A DNA stretch of 22,509 nt from positions 1 to 22,509 of the forward strand of contig CAYPEF010000019.1 in NCBI GenBank assembly GCA_964409675.1, in the 5' to 3' direction. The notes under the pieces are model-generated. The model was not told where the DNA came from and did no database searches. It was given only the letters and a program-made list of their open reading frames with translations. A program made the position numbers and the translations under genes. This DNA comes from CAYMDD01 sp964409675 (GTDB lineage Bacteria; Pseudomonadota; Alphaproteobacteria; Rickettsiales; SXRF01). The first letter of the stretch is position 1, and each line of letters starts with the position of its first letter. This document shows positions 8,564 to 17,562 of this stretch, piece by piece.

Positions 8564-10052
8564 GTGTGCCTCCGGCGTAGCAAGGGTTGCCTGCAGTCTG
8601 CCGTCGGTCGTCGGTCGCTTCTTTTTCGATAGACGACAGACGACTAACAACCAACTCCTTAAATACTTCTCCCCGATGCTCAAAGCTCTTAAACTGGTCA
8701 AACGAAGCGCAGGCGGGAGAGAGCAGAACCACCGCGCCCTTGATGCCATCCGCTTTTGCGCGCGCGGCGGCCTGTTCTATCGCCGCATCCAGCGTGCGGG
8801 AGCGCGTATAAGGCACGCGACCTTCCAGCGTTTGCGCGAATGCATCTTCCGCCGCGCCGATCAGGTAGGCATGGCGGATTTTGGGAAAAAACGACGCGAG
8901 GGTCTCAATGCCGCCCGCCTTGGCCTTGCCGCCCAGGATCCAGTAAATATCGTCATAGGCCGCGAGCGCGTTGGCGGTTGCGTCGGCGTTCGTAGCCTTG
9001 CTGTCGTTGATGAAGCGGATGCCGTTGATGGTAGCGACCAGCTCCATGCGGTGTGCAAGGCCGGGGAAGCTGCGCATGGCGGTAAAGATTGCTTCCGGTT
9101 CCACACCCACTGCACGGCAGGCCGCATAGGCGCAGACCGCATTCTGCCAGTTATGGCGACCCTGCAAGGTGGGGATAACGCCGATAAAGCTATGGTCATC
9201 CCGGCGCAGGCCGGGATCCATGCCGTCCGTTGGCGGTATAGCGGAAGCATGGCATAGGCCCCGGCCTGCGCCGGGGTGACATGCATTATCGATCAGCAAC
9301 CCATCTTCTACATATATATCGGCAGGCGCATGCGCCGAGACGCGGATGACGCGCTGCAATGTAAGCGCTTGAGCGACATTGCGCGTATAATCATCGTCCA
9401 CGGCAATGACAGCGGTATCATCTCCGCGCTGGTTGCGGAAAATGCGCAGCTTGGCGTTCAGGTAGCCTTCCATATCGCCGTGGCGGTCGAGATGGTCCGG
9501 CGTGAGGTTTAAAAGCACGGCCACGTTGAAACGGGTTTTGTCGATCAGGTCGAGCTGATACGACGATGTTTCAATCACATAGATACCGTTCCTGCCAAGC
9601 GGCTTTAACTCCAGCACCGGTGTGCCGAGATTGCCGCCGACTTCCACCTCCCGCCCCGCTTCCTTCAGAATATGCGCAATCAGCGAGGTGGTGGTGGATT
9701 TGCCGTTGGTGCCGGTGATGCCGATATAGGTGGCGTCCGGGCAGGCCTGCCAGAGCAGCTCAATGTCCCCGATCACCGGCACACCCGCTTGCTTCGCGCA
9801 TTCCACCACGGGGTGCGGCTGCGGATGGGTAAGCGGCACGCCGGGGCTGAGGATCAGGGCTTCCAGCTGGCTCCATGGCCAATACGAATAATGACGGGCA
9901 ACGGGAGATACCGGAGGCGTTTTGTCATAGCTGTCATCCCACGCATATACTTCCGCCCCGGCGGCTTGCAGGGCAGCGAGCGTGGCGTTGCCGGCCTTGC
10001 CGAGGCCGAAGACGGCGACTTTTTTGCTCTTGTATTGCGAAAGCGGAATCAT
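8553..10052 (-). CDS. murD: UDP-N-acetylmuramoyl-L-alanine--D-glutamate ligase (MurD) with repeat insertion and repeat-derived C-terminus
   Basis: MurD adds D-glutamate to UDP-MurNAc-L-Ala. Motifs: [14 protein letters not shown] (12-25), P-loop [12 protein letters not shown] (111-122), ETSSYQLD (161-168), [12 protein letters not shown] (181-192), [10 protein letters not shown] (296-305), FINDSKATN (347-355) and [12 protein letters not shown] (443-454). At 499 residues it is much longer than typical MurD (about 440-465). Two additions explain this: residues about 258-286 come from a palindromic repeat, and the C-terminus after EVFKELV (about 463-469) continues for some 30 residues through a second repeat family, ending GGTHAS. 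Catalytic motifs are unaffected, so it is probably functional. The ATG at 10052 overlaps the mraY stop (ATGA). Confidence 0.95.
   Translation of the reverse strand: MIPLSQYKSKKVAVFGLGKAGNATLAALQAAGAEVYAWDDSYDKTPPVSPVARHYSYWPWSQLEALILSPGVPLTHPQPHPVVECAKQAGVPVIGDIELLWQACPDATYIGITGTNGKSTTTSLIAHILKEAGREVEVGGNLGTPVLELKPLGRNGIYVIETSSYQLDLIDKTRFNVAVLLNLTPDHLDRHGDMEGYLNAKLRIFRNQRGDDTAVIAVDDDYTRNVAQALTLQRVIRVSAHAPADIYVEDGLLIDNACHPGAGRGLCHASAIPPTDGMDPGLRRDDHSFIGVIPTLQGRHNWQNAVCAYAACRAVGVEPEAIFTAMRSFPGLAHRMELVATINGIRFINDSKATNADATANALAAYDDIYWILGGKAKAGGIETLASFFPKIRHAYLIGAAEDAFAQTLEGRVPYTRSRTLDAAIEQAAARAKADGIKGAVVLLSPACASFDQFKSFEHRGEVFKELVVSRLSSIEKEATDDRRQTAGNPCYAGGTHAS
8585..8660. repeat. Palindromic repeat covering the murD 3' end (GTCGTCTGTCGTC family)
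   Basis: The left arm GTCTGCCGTCGGTCGTCGGT (about 8594-8613) is imperfectly complementary to ATAGACGACAGACGACTAAC (about 8631-8650). It is the second copy of the family at 5993-6078. Read on the minus strand it encodes the MurD tail VVSRLSS...TDDRRQT before murD reaches a stop that overlaps ftsW. Confidence 0.72.
9195..9280. repeat. Palindromic repeat inserted in frame in murD (GTCATCCCGG family)
   Basis: Two 30-bp arms, 9195-9224 (GTCATCCCGGCGCAGGCCGG...) and 9251-9280 (...CCGGCCTGCGCCGGGGTGAC), are complementary with few mismatches across a 26-base spacer. On the minus strand it encodes about 29 residues (CHPGAGRGL...DPGLRRDD) inside MurD. It shares its ends and length with the intergenic element at 4433-4516. 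Confidence 0.9.
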
Positions 10053-11137
10053 CTGAGTTTCAGCGTGGAAAGCCCGATCAGCGCGAAGATGCAGGCGATG
10101 ATCCAGAAGCGGATGACGATGGTCGGCTCCTTCCAGCCGTGCTTTTCGAAATGGTGGTGGATGGGAGCCATTTTGAAGATGCGCTTACCGCGTGTCTTGA
10201 ACGAGGCCACCTGCAAAATCACCGACACCGCCTCAATCACGAACAAGCCTCCGATGATAGCGAGCACGATCTCATGCTTGGCGATGACACTGATAGTGCC
10301 GAGCGCCCCGCCCATGGCGAGCGAGCCGGTATCGCCCATGAACACCATGGCGGGCGGCGCGTTGAACCAGAGGAAGCCCAGCCCAGCCCCAACAAGGGCG
10401 GCGCAAAACACCGCCAGCTCACCGCTGCCGGGTACGAAATGGATTTGCAGGTACTTGGCGAATATTTCATTGCCGACCAGATAGGCAATCAGCGCGAAGC
10501 ACCCGGCGGCGATCAGGATGGGGACGATGGCAAGCCCGTCCAGCCCGTCCGTCAGGTTCACCGCGTTGGAGGCGCCGACCATCACGATGATGGCGAAGAT
10601 GATGTAGAGCGACCCGGCGTCGATCAGCACGTCCTTGAAAAACGGCACGGCAATATGGGATTTCAGCCCATCCGGCGCAATGGCATTAATAATCAGCGCC
10701 GCCACCAGCGATACACCAATTTGCGCGGCGAATTTATAGCGGCTGGAAAGACCCTTGGGGTTGCGCTTAGTGAGCTTCAGATAATCATCGCCAAAGCCGA
10801 TGGCACCGAAACCAACGGTTACCAGCAGCACCAGCCAGACGTAAGGGTTCGCCAAATCTGCCCAGAGCAGCGTGGAGATGGAGACGGACATCAGGATCAT
10901 CACCCCGCCCATGGTGGGCGTGCCTTTCTTGGTCAGCAAGTGCGATTCCGGCCCGTCGTCGCGGATGGGCTGGCCTTCGGCCTGCTTGGATTTGAGCCAG
11001 CGGATGATGCGCGGCCCCAGCCAGAAGCATAAAATCAGGGAGGTGAACACCGCCCCGCCACTGCGGAAGGTTAAGTAGCGGAACAGGTTGAAGAACAGTA
11101 AATGCTCAGCAAAGGGGGCAAATAAATTATGGAGCAT
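10049..11137 (-). CDS. mraY: Phospho-N-acetylmuramoyl-pentapeptide transferase MraY
   Basis: MraY transfers phospho-MurNAc-pentapeptide to undecaprenyl phosphate, forming lipid I in the cytoplasmic membrane. The 362-residue, roughly ten-segment protein shows [10 protein letters not shown] (73-82), the catalytic Asp pair in GFGDDYLKL (115-123), [13 protein letters not shown] (191-203, with Asp197), [13 protein letters not shown] (265-277) and [13 protein letters not shown] (323-335). Length is typical (about 360). The frame is open upstream, but that part is a shadow of murF. The ATG at 11137 fits the family start (MLHNLF...) and overlaps the end of murF by 11 bp. The stop overlaps the murD start. 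No repeat insertion is present. Confidence 0.97.
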   Translation of the reverse strand: MLHNLFAPFAEHLLFFNLFRYLTFRSGGAVFTSLILCFWLGPRIIRWLKSKQAEGQPIRDDGPESHLLTKKGTPTMGGVMILMSVSISTLLWADLANPYVWLVLLVTVGFGAIGFGDDYLKLTKRNPKGLSSRYKFAAQIGVSLVAALIINAIAPDGLKSHIAVPFFKDVLIDAGSLYIIFAIIVMVGASNAVNLTDGLDGLAIVPILIAAGCFALIAYLVGNEIFAKYLQIHFVPGSGELAVFCAALVGAGLGFLWFNAPPAMVFMGDTGSLAMGGALGTISVIAKHEIVLAIIGGLFVIEAVSVILQVASFKTRGKRIFKMAPIHHHFEKHGWKEPTIVIRFWIIACIFALIGLSTLKLR

Positions 11138-12674
11138 ATTTCTTTTTTCCCTCTGTGGCATTGTTATTAACCAGCGCTTCCGCGATTTCATACATTTTGC
11201 TGCCGTGCGAGCCTTTGACCAGCACCAGGTCGCCCGGCTGGAGCATTTCCTGCACGTCATGCAGCAAGGCCTCCGCCGAATCGGCATGTGCGCCGCGCAT
11301 GGTCGCGGGGATGGCATGGTAGAGGTTCAGCATCAGCGGCCCGGCGGCAAGCACGCGGTCCACGCCTGCCTCAACAAGCGCGGGGGCAAGCTCGGCATGC
11401 AAGGCAGGCGCGGAAGATCCCAGCTCGCGCATGTCACCGAGGATGGCGATTTTTCGCGTATAAGAAGGTTGATGCGCCGCCAGCGCGCCCAGCTTGGCAA
11501 TGGCCGCACGCATCGAGGCGGGGCTGGCGTTATAGCTGTCGTCAATCAGCGTGGCGGTGCTGCCGGCGACATGGATGGGTTGCAGATTGCCCCGCCCGCC
11601 GGGTTCGCGGAATCCGCTCAGCGCCGCCGCCGTTTTCGCAATATCCAGCCCCAGCGCATACGCCACGCCGAGCGCAATCAGCGCCGGCTGCGCCCAGTGC
11701 TCGCCGAGGGCTCCAAGCGCAAATTCCACTGGTGTGCCGGCAACGGAGGCACGGATGCGCATGCCGCCCGCCTCAATGGCGCTGTCCAGCAGGCGCAAAT
11801 CGGCCCCGGCGTCCATTCCAAAGGAGAGAATGCGGGAAGCACCGTGGCGTTTCGCCGCTTCGGCACAGCGGGTGAAGTAAGGATTATCGCGGTTGAGGAT
11901 GGCGGTGCCACCTTGCGTTAGCCCCTCGAAGATTTCCGCCTTCGCATCAGCAATGGCGGCGAGTGACTCGAAAAACTCCAGATGCACCGCTTCAACGTTG
12001 GTGATGATGGCGATTTCAGGCCGCACCAGTCGCGTGAGTGCCGCAATCTCGCCGGCGTGGTTCATGCCCATTTCCAACACGGCGAATTCGGCATCCAGCG
12101 GCATATTGGCAAGGTTCAGCGGCGTGCCGATATGGTTGTTGAAATTGCCGTGGCTGGCAAAGGTATTGCCGTGTGTGCTCAACGCCAAACGCAGCATTTC
12201 CTTGGCGCTGGTTTTACCGACGCTGCCGGTCAGACCGATAACGCGCGCTTTGGTGCGCGCCCGCCCGGCACGGCCCAGCGCGGTCAGGCCCTGGAGCGTA
12301 TCCGGCACCACCAGCAGCTTATCCGCCGGGCATGCCGCAAGCTTATTCCCCCCGCCTGCGGGGGGATTCAGGGGGGAATGCTTCACCGATACAGAAGATT
12401 GCGGCTCCCCTTCCCCCCTCCGTACCCCCGCAAGCGGCGGGAGTAAAGTAGAATCCCCTAATGAAGGTGCCCCCACCATGGCTGCTGCCGCGCCGCTTTT
12501 TAGCGCGTCCGGCACGAATGCATGGCCGTCGAAGCGCTCGCCTTTGAGCGCCACAAACAGATCGCCTTGCTGCACGGCGCGGCTGTCGATCACTACGCGA
12601 TTGGCGCTCCATGTGCCGGTGCGGCTGCCGGTGGCGGTTGCTGCGTCTTCAGAGGTCCAGAGCGCGGCGCTCAC
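11127..12674 (-). CDS. murF: UDP-MurNAc-tripeptide D-alanyl-D-alanine ligase (MurF) with an in-frame repeat insertion
   Basis: MurF adds D-Ala-D-Ala to UDP-MurNAc-tripeptide, completing the pentapeptide. Visible features are [19 protein letters not shown] (27-45), P-loop [15 protein letters not shown] (147-161), [40 protein letters not shown] and LGDMRELG. The length is 515 residues against roughly 470 expected. The surplus is residues about 72-115, a repeat-encoded segment with [14 protein letters not shown] and NPPAGGG, in the N-terminal domain between AAAAMVGAP and [11 protein letters not shown]. The start is GTG at 12674, overlapping the murE stop (GTGA). The 3' end overlaps mraY by 11 bp. 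Confidence 0.95.
   Translation of the reverse strand: MSAALWTSEDAATATGSRTGTWSANRVVIDSRAVQQGDLFVALKGERFDGHAFVPDALKSGAAAAMVGAPSLGDSTLLPPLAGVRRGEGEPQSSVSVKHSPLNPPAGGGNKLAACPADKLLVVPDTLQGLTALGRAGRARTKARVIGLTGSVGKTSAKEMLRLALSTHGNTFASHGNFNNHIGTPLNLANMPLDAEFAVLEMGMNHAGEIAALTRLVRPEIAIITNVEAVHLEFFESLAAIADAKAEIFEGLTQGGTAILNRDNPYFTRCAEAAKRHGASRILSFGMDAGADLRLLDSAIEAGGMRIRASVAGTPVEFALGALGEHWAQPALIALGVAYALGLDIAKTAAALSGFREPGGRGNLQPIHVAGSTATLIDDSYNASPASMRAAIAKLGALAAHQPSYTRKIAILGDMRELGSSAPALHAELAPALVEAGVDRVLAAGPLMLNLYHAIPATMRGAHADSAEALLHDVQEMLQPGDLVLVKGSHGSKMYEIAEALVNNNATEGKKKYAP
12340..12470. repeat. Palindromic repeat inserted in frame in murF (GGGGGATTCAGGGGGG family)
   Basis: It contains the hairpin CCCCCCGC/GCGGGGGG (12348-12365). 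AGGGGGGAA (12370-12378) is complementary to TTCCCCCCT (12411-12419), and a second small hairpin, CCGC/GCGG, lies around 12428-12437. Together they form a folded element of about 130 bp. The boundaries are approximate. It is distinct in sequence from the murB/murE family and the murD family. It is in frame and free of stops in the murF frame. Confidence 0.8.
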
Positions 12675-14446
12675 GCGCGATTCCCGCTTACGTCGGCAAG
12701 GGCGGCGCGGATAACTTCCGCATCGTCAAACGGCAAGGATTCATTTCCGATAATCTGCACTTTCTCATGCCCTTTCCCGGCCACCAGCAGGATATCACCC
12801 GCTACCAGTTGTGAAAGCGCAGCGTATATGGCCTCCTTGCGGCCCGCAACTTCTTTGACATGGTTTTTTGCCGCCCCCGGCACGCCTGCCATGACTTCGG
12901 CACGGATCAGCGCGGGATTTTCGCTGCGCGGGTTATCATCGGTAACGATAACGCTGTCAGCATGCGCGGCAGCGGCCTTGCCCATCAGCGGGCGCTTGCC
13001 CTTGTCACGGTCACCACCGCAGCCGAAGACGACGTGCAAATGGCGCTGCACATGCGGGCGGAGGGTTTTCAGTACATTCTCCAGCGCCGAGGGAGTATGG
13101 GCGTAGTCGGTATAGATGGTTGCGCCGGATGCATGCACGCCCACCGGCTCCAGCCTTCCGGGCACTCCTTTCAACTGCGGAAGCATATGAATGAGACGCT
13201 CAATATCCGCCTCGCCGCAACCCTGCACCAGCCCGCAGGCGGCCAGCATGTTGAAGATCTGGAAATTGCCGACCAGCGGGATTTCCAGCTGCATGTTCAG
13301 CCGCTCCTTTTCCCTGTCCAGCCATTGCGGCGCTTCCCGGCCCAGCACGGTAAGGCTGACACGCTGGCCGTGCGGCAGCGGGGTGAGGTCGTTGATGATG
13401 TAATTCTGGTCCAGCTCGTAAAACCCCGGGGTAACGGCGTTCAGAATCAATTCGCCGATGCCGTGCCGGATGCTGGCGCCGGAATAATGCTTGTGACCGT
13501 AGGCGATGATGGCGCGCTCCTGAGAGAGTGTTTCCTTCAAATGATGCGCATAGCGATCATCGGCGTTGAGTACGGCGACGCCGTCTTCGGGCAGCAGTTC
13601 GGTAAAGAGTTTTTGTTTGGCGGCGAAATAGGCTTCTTCGGTTCCGTGGTAATCGAGATGGTCGCGCGTCAGATTGGTGAATGCCGCCGCCTGCAGCTTC
13701 ACGCCGTGCAGACGGTACTGGTCGAGGCCGTGGCTGGAGGCTTCCATGGCGAGGTGGGTGTATCCGGCTTCGGACAGCTCATGCAGGATGCGGTGGAGTT
13801 CCACCGGACCAGGCGTGGTATGCGTGCCGGGATAAAGCTCGCGCCCGCCCTCGCCCTTGATGCCAAGCGTGCCCATCGAGGCGGCCTTGTAGCCGAGCAG
13901 CTCCCAGAGTTGACGGGTGAAATCGGCAGTGGAGGTTTTACCGTCGGTGCCGGTGACGGCGGCGATGCGGGCGGGTTGACGGGGGTAGAAGGTGGCGGCA
14001 AGTTTCGCCAATGCGAGGCGGGGGTTGCNNNNNNNNNNNNNNNNNNNNNNNNNNNNNNNNNNNNNNNNNNNNNNNNNNNNNNNNNNNNNNNNNNNNNNNN
14101 NNNNNNNNNNNNNNNNNNNNNNNNNNNNGAGGGTTAGGGGCGCCCGGCTGAGGGAGAGGGGTGATGGTTCAACAGTCTCTGACGTCAAAACAGGATGAGC
14201 CACCCCCTCTCCCCGGCCCTCTCCCACAAGGGGAGAGGGGGAAATGACGGCGACTGCGCCTTTTTCGATTGCCTGCTGGATGAATTGCGCGCCGTCCACC
14301 TTTGTGCCGGGGATGGCAACGAATAATGTATTTTCGCGCACCTCGCGTGAGTCAGCGGCGATATGGTCGATGCTGAGGTTCGCAATAGCCGGGTCGCGGG
14401 CAAGGTCCGGCGCGAGGGGGGCGATGAGGTCAGTAAGAAACCGCAT
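12671..14446 (-). CDS. murE: UDP-MurNAc-L-Ala-D-Glu:meso-DAP ligase (MurE), interrupted by a repeat and a scaffold gap
   Basis: MurE adds the third residue of the stem peptide. DNPRSE (about 504-509 as assembled) is the signature for meso-diaminopimelate. Other motifs are ADSREVRENTLFVAIPG (31-47), P-loop TGTDGKTST (165-173), EASSHGLDQYRL, NLTRDHLDYHG, YTDYAHTPSALENVL and GKGHE near the C-terminus. After GAVAVIS (about residue 69) the protein enters a repeat-encoded stretch (PSPLVGEGRGEG...) and then 100 Ns before resuming with NPRLALAKLAATFYP. The gap size is a placeholder, so the true length and frame across it are unknown, although both flanks happen to be in frame. The ATG at 14446 overlaps the ftsI end by 17 bp, and the stop overlaps the murF GTG. 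Confidence 0.92.
   Translation of the reverse strand: MRFLTDLIAPLAPDLARDPAIANLSIDHIAADSREVRENTLFVAIPGTKVDGAQFIQQAIEKGAVAVISPSPLVGEGRGEGVAHPVLTSETVEPSPLSLSRAPLTLXXXXXXXXXXXXXXXXXXXXXXXXXXXXXXXXXXNPRLALAKLAATFYPRQPARIAAVTGTDGKTSTADFTRQLWELLGYKAASMGTLGIKGEGGRELYPGTHTTPGPVELHRILHELSEAGYTHLAMEASSHGLDQYRLHGVKLQAAAFTNLTRDHLDYHGTEEAYFAAKQKLFTELLPEDGVAVLNADDRYAHHLKETLSQERAIIAYGHKHYSGASIRHGIGELILNAVTPGFYELDQNYIINDLTPLPHGQRVSLTVLGREAPQWLDREKERLNMQLEIPLVGNFQIFNMLAACGLVQGCGEADIERLIHMLPQLKGVPGRLEPVGVHASGATIYTDYAHTPSALENVLKTLRPHVQRHLHVVFGCGGDRDKGKRPLMGKAAAAHADSVIVTDDNPRSENPALIRAEVMAGVPGAAKNHVKEVAGRKEAIYAALSQLVAGDILLVAGKGHEKVQIIGNESLPFDDAEVIRAALADVSGNRA
14029..14128. other. Assembly gap of exactly 100 N inside murE
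   Basis: The run of Ns is exactly 100 long, the conventional placeholder for a scaffold gap of unknown size. It abuts a copy of the GGGAGAGGG repeat family, which probably caused the assembly to break. Nothing can be said about its content except that the murE loop before NPRLALAKL lies there. Confidence 0.97.
14129..14242. repeat. Palindromic repeat in murE (GGGAGAGGG family), one side lost in the gap
   Basis: CCCTCTCCC (14217-14225) pairs with GGGAGAGGG (14231-14239) over a short loop. GAGGGTTAGGGGCGCCCGG and GAGGGAGAGGGG near 14129-14160 are the opposing arm. GAGGGTTAGGG resembles the GAGGGTTAGGGTGAGGG of the murB copy. On the minus strand it is translated as part of MurE (SPSPLVGEGRGEG). 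The left boundary is hidden by Ns. Confidence 0.82.
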
Positions 14447-16241
14447 GGATGTAGCGTTTATCGAGCGAAACCGTGGGGGTGGAAGGTTTAACGTTCATCA
14501 CCGTCTGCACGTTTTTCTTCTCGGTGTCCACCCAATATTGCTCAGCGTCGTCCGCAGGGTCGTTAAACACAGGTGACATGCCATACATCGGCGCCATGCG
14601 GGCGACGATATTGCCCACCGCCGGGGCAGCTACCCAGCCGCCGGTGGAATAGCCGTAGGTGGATTTATTGCCGACCGGCTCGTCGATCATCACCAGTATC
14701 ACATATTGCGGATCATCCACCGGGAAGGCGGCGATGAAGGAGGAGAGCTTGGAGTTGGGGTTATACTTGCCGCCGGCGTTGATCTTCTCCGCCGTGCCGG
14801 TCTTGCCGCCGACGCGGTAGCCTGCAATGTCGGCCTTGCCGCCGGTGCCGTGCTTCACCACCAGCCGCATCAGGCGGCGGATGGATTCCGAGGTCTTGGC
14901 GCTGATCACGCGCGGCTGCTCGACGGGGCGGCGTTCATCCTCATGCACCAGCGTTAGCTTCGGCAGCGTGCCGCCGTTAACCATGGCGGAAATGCCGCGC
15001 ACCAGATGCAGCGGCGAGACGGAAATGCCATGGCCGTAGGAAATGGTGACGGTGTTAATTTCTTTCCACTCCGAAGGATAAAGCGGTACGGCGCGCTCCG
15101 GCAGCTCCAGCTGCAGCGGGCTGGTCATGCCGATTTTATCGAGGAAGGCGCGCTGCGACCGCATGCCGACATCAAGCGCCATGCGGGCGGTGCCGATATT
15201 CGAGGAATACGCGTAAATCTCCGGCACCGACAGCCAGCGCTTTTTGCCGTGCGCGTCGCTGATGGTGAAGGTGGAGATTTTTAAGGGATTGGTGGCGTCG
15301 TAACCATCCTTCATCGTTACCTTTCCGGAATCGAGGCCCATGGCCATGGTGAAGGTTTTGAAGGTGGAGCCCATCTCATAGGTGCCGAGCGCGGCGCGGT
15401 TGAATTTCTGCGCATCCGAGGCGTCGGAGGGGTGGTGCGGGTCGAAGTCAGGCAACGAACTCATGGCCAGTAATTCGCCTGTATGCGCATCCACCACCAC
15501 GCCGGTGGCGCCGATGGCCTTGAATTCCTGCATTGCCTTCATGATCTCGTCGCGCACGATATGCTGCACGCGGATGTCGATAGAGAGCTTGAGCGGCTTG
15601 CCGGAGGTTTTATCGGACAGACGCTGGTCGAAGGTTTTCTCGATGCCGGACAGGCCGTGGCTGTCGATGCCGACATAGCCCAGCACATGGCTGAGCGCGT
15701 TGACATACGGATAGACCCGCCGCTCCTCGGGCAGGAAATAGACGCCCGGAATGCCGAGCGTGTTCACCGCTTCCTGCTCGGCGGGCGTTAAGTGGCGCTT
15801 GACCCAGGTGAAGGAATTCTTGCCCTTCAGGCGCTTCAGGAGCGCGTCGCGGTTGAGCTTCAACACTCTGGCAAGCTTATCGGCGGCGGCAGTGGGATTG
15901 CTGATTTCGCGCGGGTTGGCGAAGGCCGATTCCGTCATCAGGCTGGTGGCGAGCAGCACACCGTTGCGGTCCACGATATCATTGCGCGTAAGCGTGTTGG
16001 TGCCGGAGCGCACTTCCATGTCTTCATTATCCGCATCGCCCTGCGCTTCCTCCTTCAGGCTGAAGGAGAAATCCGGCATGCGGTGCGGCGAGGATATCAT
16101 CATATCCACCAGCCGCGCGCCGATAGAGCCGAAGCAGAGGGTAAAGAAAAGACTTACGCACAGCAGGCGCACGCGGCTTTGCCCGAGCGCGCGGCTGCCA
16201 CTGCTTTCGCCAATATAGACGGTGCGCTTCGCCTGGGCCAT
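14430..16241 (-). CDS. ftsI: Septal peptidoglycan transpeptidase FtsI (PBP3)
   Basis: FtsI is the class B penicillin-binding protein that cross-links septal peptidoglycan alongside FtsW. With the ATG at 16241 it has 603 residues. It shows a cytoplasmic N-terminus (MAQAKRTVYIGE), one membrane segment (about 28-48, LLCVSLFFTLCFGSIGARL), a pedestal domain with RNDIVDRNGVLLATSL and a transpeptidase domain. Catalytic motifs are GSTFK with Ser292, YSSN with Ser346/Asn348, and KTGTAE with Lys480. The frame is open about 113 codons further upstream, but that is a shadow of ftsL. The start overlaps the ftsL stop (TAATG), with GGAGG just upstream. The end overlaps murE by 17 bp. Confidence 0.97.
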   Translation of the reverse strand: MAQAKRTVYIGESSGSRALGQSRVRLLCVSLFFTLCFGSIGARLVDMMISSPHRMPDFSFSLKEEAQGDADNEDMEVRSGTNTLTRNDIVDRNGVLLATSLMTESAFANPREISNPTAAADKLARVLKLNRDALLKRLKGKNSFTWVKRHLTPAEQEAVNTLGIPGVYFLPEERRVYPYVNALSHVLGYVGIDSHGLSGIEKTFDQRLSDKTSGKPLKLSIDIRVQHIVRDEIMKAMQEFKAIGATGVVVDAHTGELLAMSSLPDFDPHHPSDASDAQKFNRAALGTYEMGSTFKTFTMAMGLDSGKVTMKDGYDATNPLKISTFTISDAHGKKRWLSVPEIYAYSSNIGTARMALDVGMRSQRAFLDKIGMTSPLQLELPERAVPLYPSEWKEINTVTISYGHGISVSPLHLVRGISAMVNGGTLPKLTLVHEDERRPVEQPRVISAKTSESIRRLMRLVVKHGTGGKADIAGYRVGGKTGTAEKINAGGKYNPNSKLSSFIAAFPVDDPQYVILVMIDEPVGNKSTYGYSTGGWVAAPAVGNIVARMAPMYGMSPVFNDPADDAEQYWVDTEKKNVQTVMNVKPSTPTVSLDKRYIHAVSY

Positions 16242-16612
16242 TATTCCACCTCCCCGGCCGCAGGCTGCACCGCCACCGCAGGCACGATGCCGCGCGCCGC
16301 TTTCGCCGCCGGCTGCGCCACCTGCATCTCCTGCCCGGGATAGGGCAATTGCTCCAGGCTGCCGATCTGCACGCCCTTCATCGGCTCCAGCTTCAAATAT
16401 TTCTGCGCCAGCGGCTGTAGCCGGTCGGGCCGATTGAGATAGGCCCATTCGGCGGCGATGACGTGGAGATTCTCTTTCTCCTCTTCCAGCTCGTGCTCGG
16501 TGCGGGCGATTTCCTTCTGAATGTCCAGCACGCGGTATTTCACCATATAAAGCCCGAACGCCGCAAAGGCGATGAAGCACATCCAGAAGATGGTGGCGAA
16601 TTTCGGGATCAT
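16241..16612 (-). CDS. ftsL: Cell division protein FtsL
   Basis: FtsL is a small bitopic divisome protein that forms a complex with FtsB and FtsQ and helps activate FtsWI. The 123-residue product has a membrane segment near the N-terminus (about 7-24, TIFWMCFIAFAAFGLYMV), a charged coiled-coil stretch (VLDIQKEIARTEHELEEEKENLHVI) and the typical LNRPDRLQPLAQKYLKLEP end of the coil, followed by an Ala/Pro/Val-rich tail. FtsL is poorly conserved; identity rests on this architecture and on its position between rsmH and ftsI. The ATG overlaps the rsmH stop (ATGA), and the stop overlaps the ftsI start (TAATG). Confidence 0.92.
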   Translation of the reverse strand: MIPKFATIFWMCFIAFAAFGLYMVKYRVLDIQKEIARTEHELEEEKENLHVIAAEWAYLNRPDRLQPLAQKYLKLEPMKGVQIGSLEQLPYPGQEMQVAQPAAKAARGIVPAVAVQPAAGEVE

Positions 16613-17562
16613 GCGGCGTCCTTCAGCGCGTGCTCGGTGCGCACGGCACGCCTGAGCGTGGCGGAACGTGCGCGCGGGTTGCGGCGCGCTTCTTCATTAC
16701 TGGCTTTCAGCTTCTCCGGGCGCGGCAGAAAAAAAGCGGGGAGTGTCGCGCCGCCGCCGGAAATATCCGGCATGTGGCGCGACACTCCCCCAAGCTTACC
16801 GCAACGGGAGTGGGTAAAACGTTTGACGATCCGGTCTTCGAGCGAATGGAAGGTGACCACCACCAGCCGCCCTTTCGGCGCAAGCAGTCTCTCCGCCTGC
16901 GTAAGGCCGCGCTCCAGCTCGCCCAGCTCGTCATTGACCCGGATGCGCAAGGCCTGAAAGCTGCGCGTGGCCGGGTCGGTATCTCCGCTGCGCCCGAGCA
17001 CACGGGCGCAGATATCACGCAATTGCGATGTGCGCTCAATCGGCGCAACGGCCCGTGCTTCCACGATGGCGCGGGCGATGCGCCGGGATGCGCGCTCCTC
17101 TCCGTAAAGGTAGAGCAGATCGGCGATTTCCGCTTCCTCCAGATTATTCACCAGATCGGCGGCGCTGATGCCCGACTGCGACATGCGCATATCGAGCGGG
17201 CCGTCCTGGCGGAAGGAAAAGCCGCGCTCCGCCCGGTCCAGCTGCATGGAGGAGACGCCGATATCGAGCACCACGCCGTTTACCGCGCTAATACCCTTAG
17301 CCGCCAAGAGCGCACACATGTCGGAGAAATTACCGACCAGAAAGGCGAAGCGGTCCGGGAACTCACGCTCCAGCACACTCGCGAAGGCTTTGGCGTCGGG
17401 GTCGCGGTCGATCGCATAGACATGGCACTGCGCCGCTTCCAGGATCGCGCGGCTGTAGCCGCCCGCGCCGAACGTGCCGTCCACGTAAATCTCGCCGTCT
17501 TTCGGCGCGAGCGAGGCCAGCACTTCAGGCAGCATCACCGGGATGTGCGGGGTGGCGTTCAT
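16609..17562 (-). CDS. rsmH: 16S rRNA (cytosine(1402)-N(4))-methyltransferase RsmH
   Basis: RsmH (MraW) methylates N4 of C1402 in 16S rRNA using S-adenosylmethionine and is the usual second gene of the dcw cluster. The 317 residues show HIPVMLPEVLASLAP (6-20), the SAM-binding DGTFGAGGYSRAIL (28-41), AIDRDPDA, LDIGVSSMQLDRAERGFSF, GPLDMRMSQ, FQALRIRVNDELGELE and VVTFHSLEDRIVKRF, all characteristic. Length is close to the E. coli protein (313). The ATG overlaps the mraZ stop (ATGA) and the end overlaps ftsL. Confidence 0.97.
   Translation of the reverse strand: MNATPHIPVMLPEVLASLAPKDGEIYVDGTFGAGGYSRAILEAAQCHVYAIDRDPDAKAFASVLEREFPDRFAFLVGNFSDMCALLAAKGISAVNGVVLDIGVSSMQLDRAERGFSFRQDGPLDMRMSQSGISAADLVNNLEEAEIADLLYLYGEERASRRIARAIVEARAVAPIERTSQLRDICARVLGRSGDTDPATRSFQALRIRVNDELGELERGLTQAERLLAPKGRLVVVTFHSLEDRIVKRFTHSRCGKLGGVSRHMPDISGGGATLPAFFLPRPEKLKASNEEARRNPRARSATLRRAVRTEHALKDAA

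Noticed and set aside
9872..11035. Long plus-strand frames opposite murD and mraY (for example 9875-11032)
   Set aside because: They are antisense shadows of mraY and murD with low-complexity His/Gln/Arg-rich translations and no recognisable domain.
14029..14128. Reading the 100 Ns as a real 34-residue linker in MurE
   Set aside because: The N count is a placeholder, so neither the length nor the frame through it is known.
16242..16580. A 113-residue N-terminal extension of FtsI
   Set aside because: It is the out-of-frame reading of ftsL. FtsI proteins begin near the ATG at 16241, which has GGAGG and the TAATG overlap.
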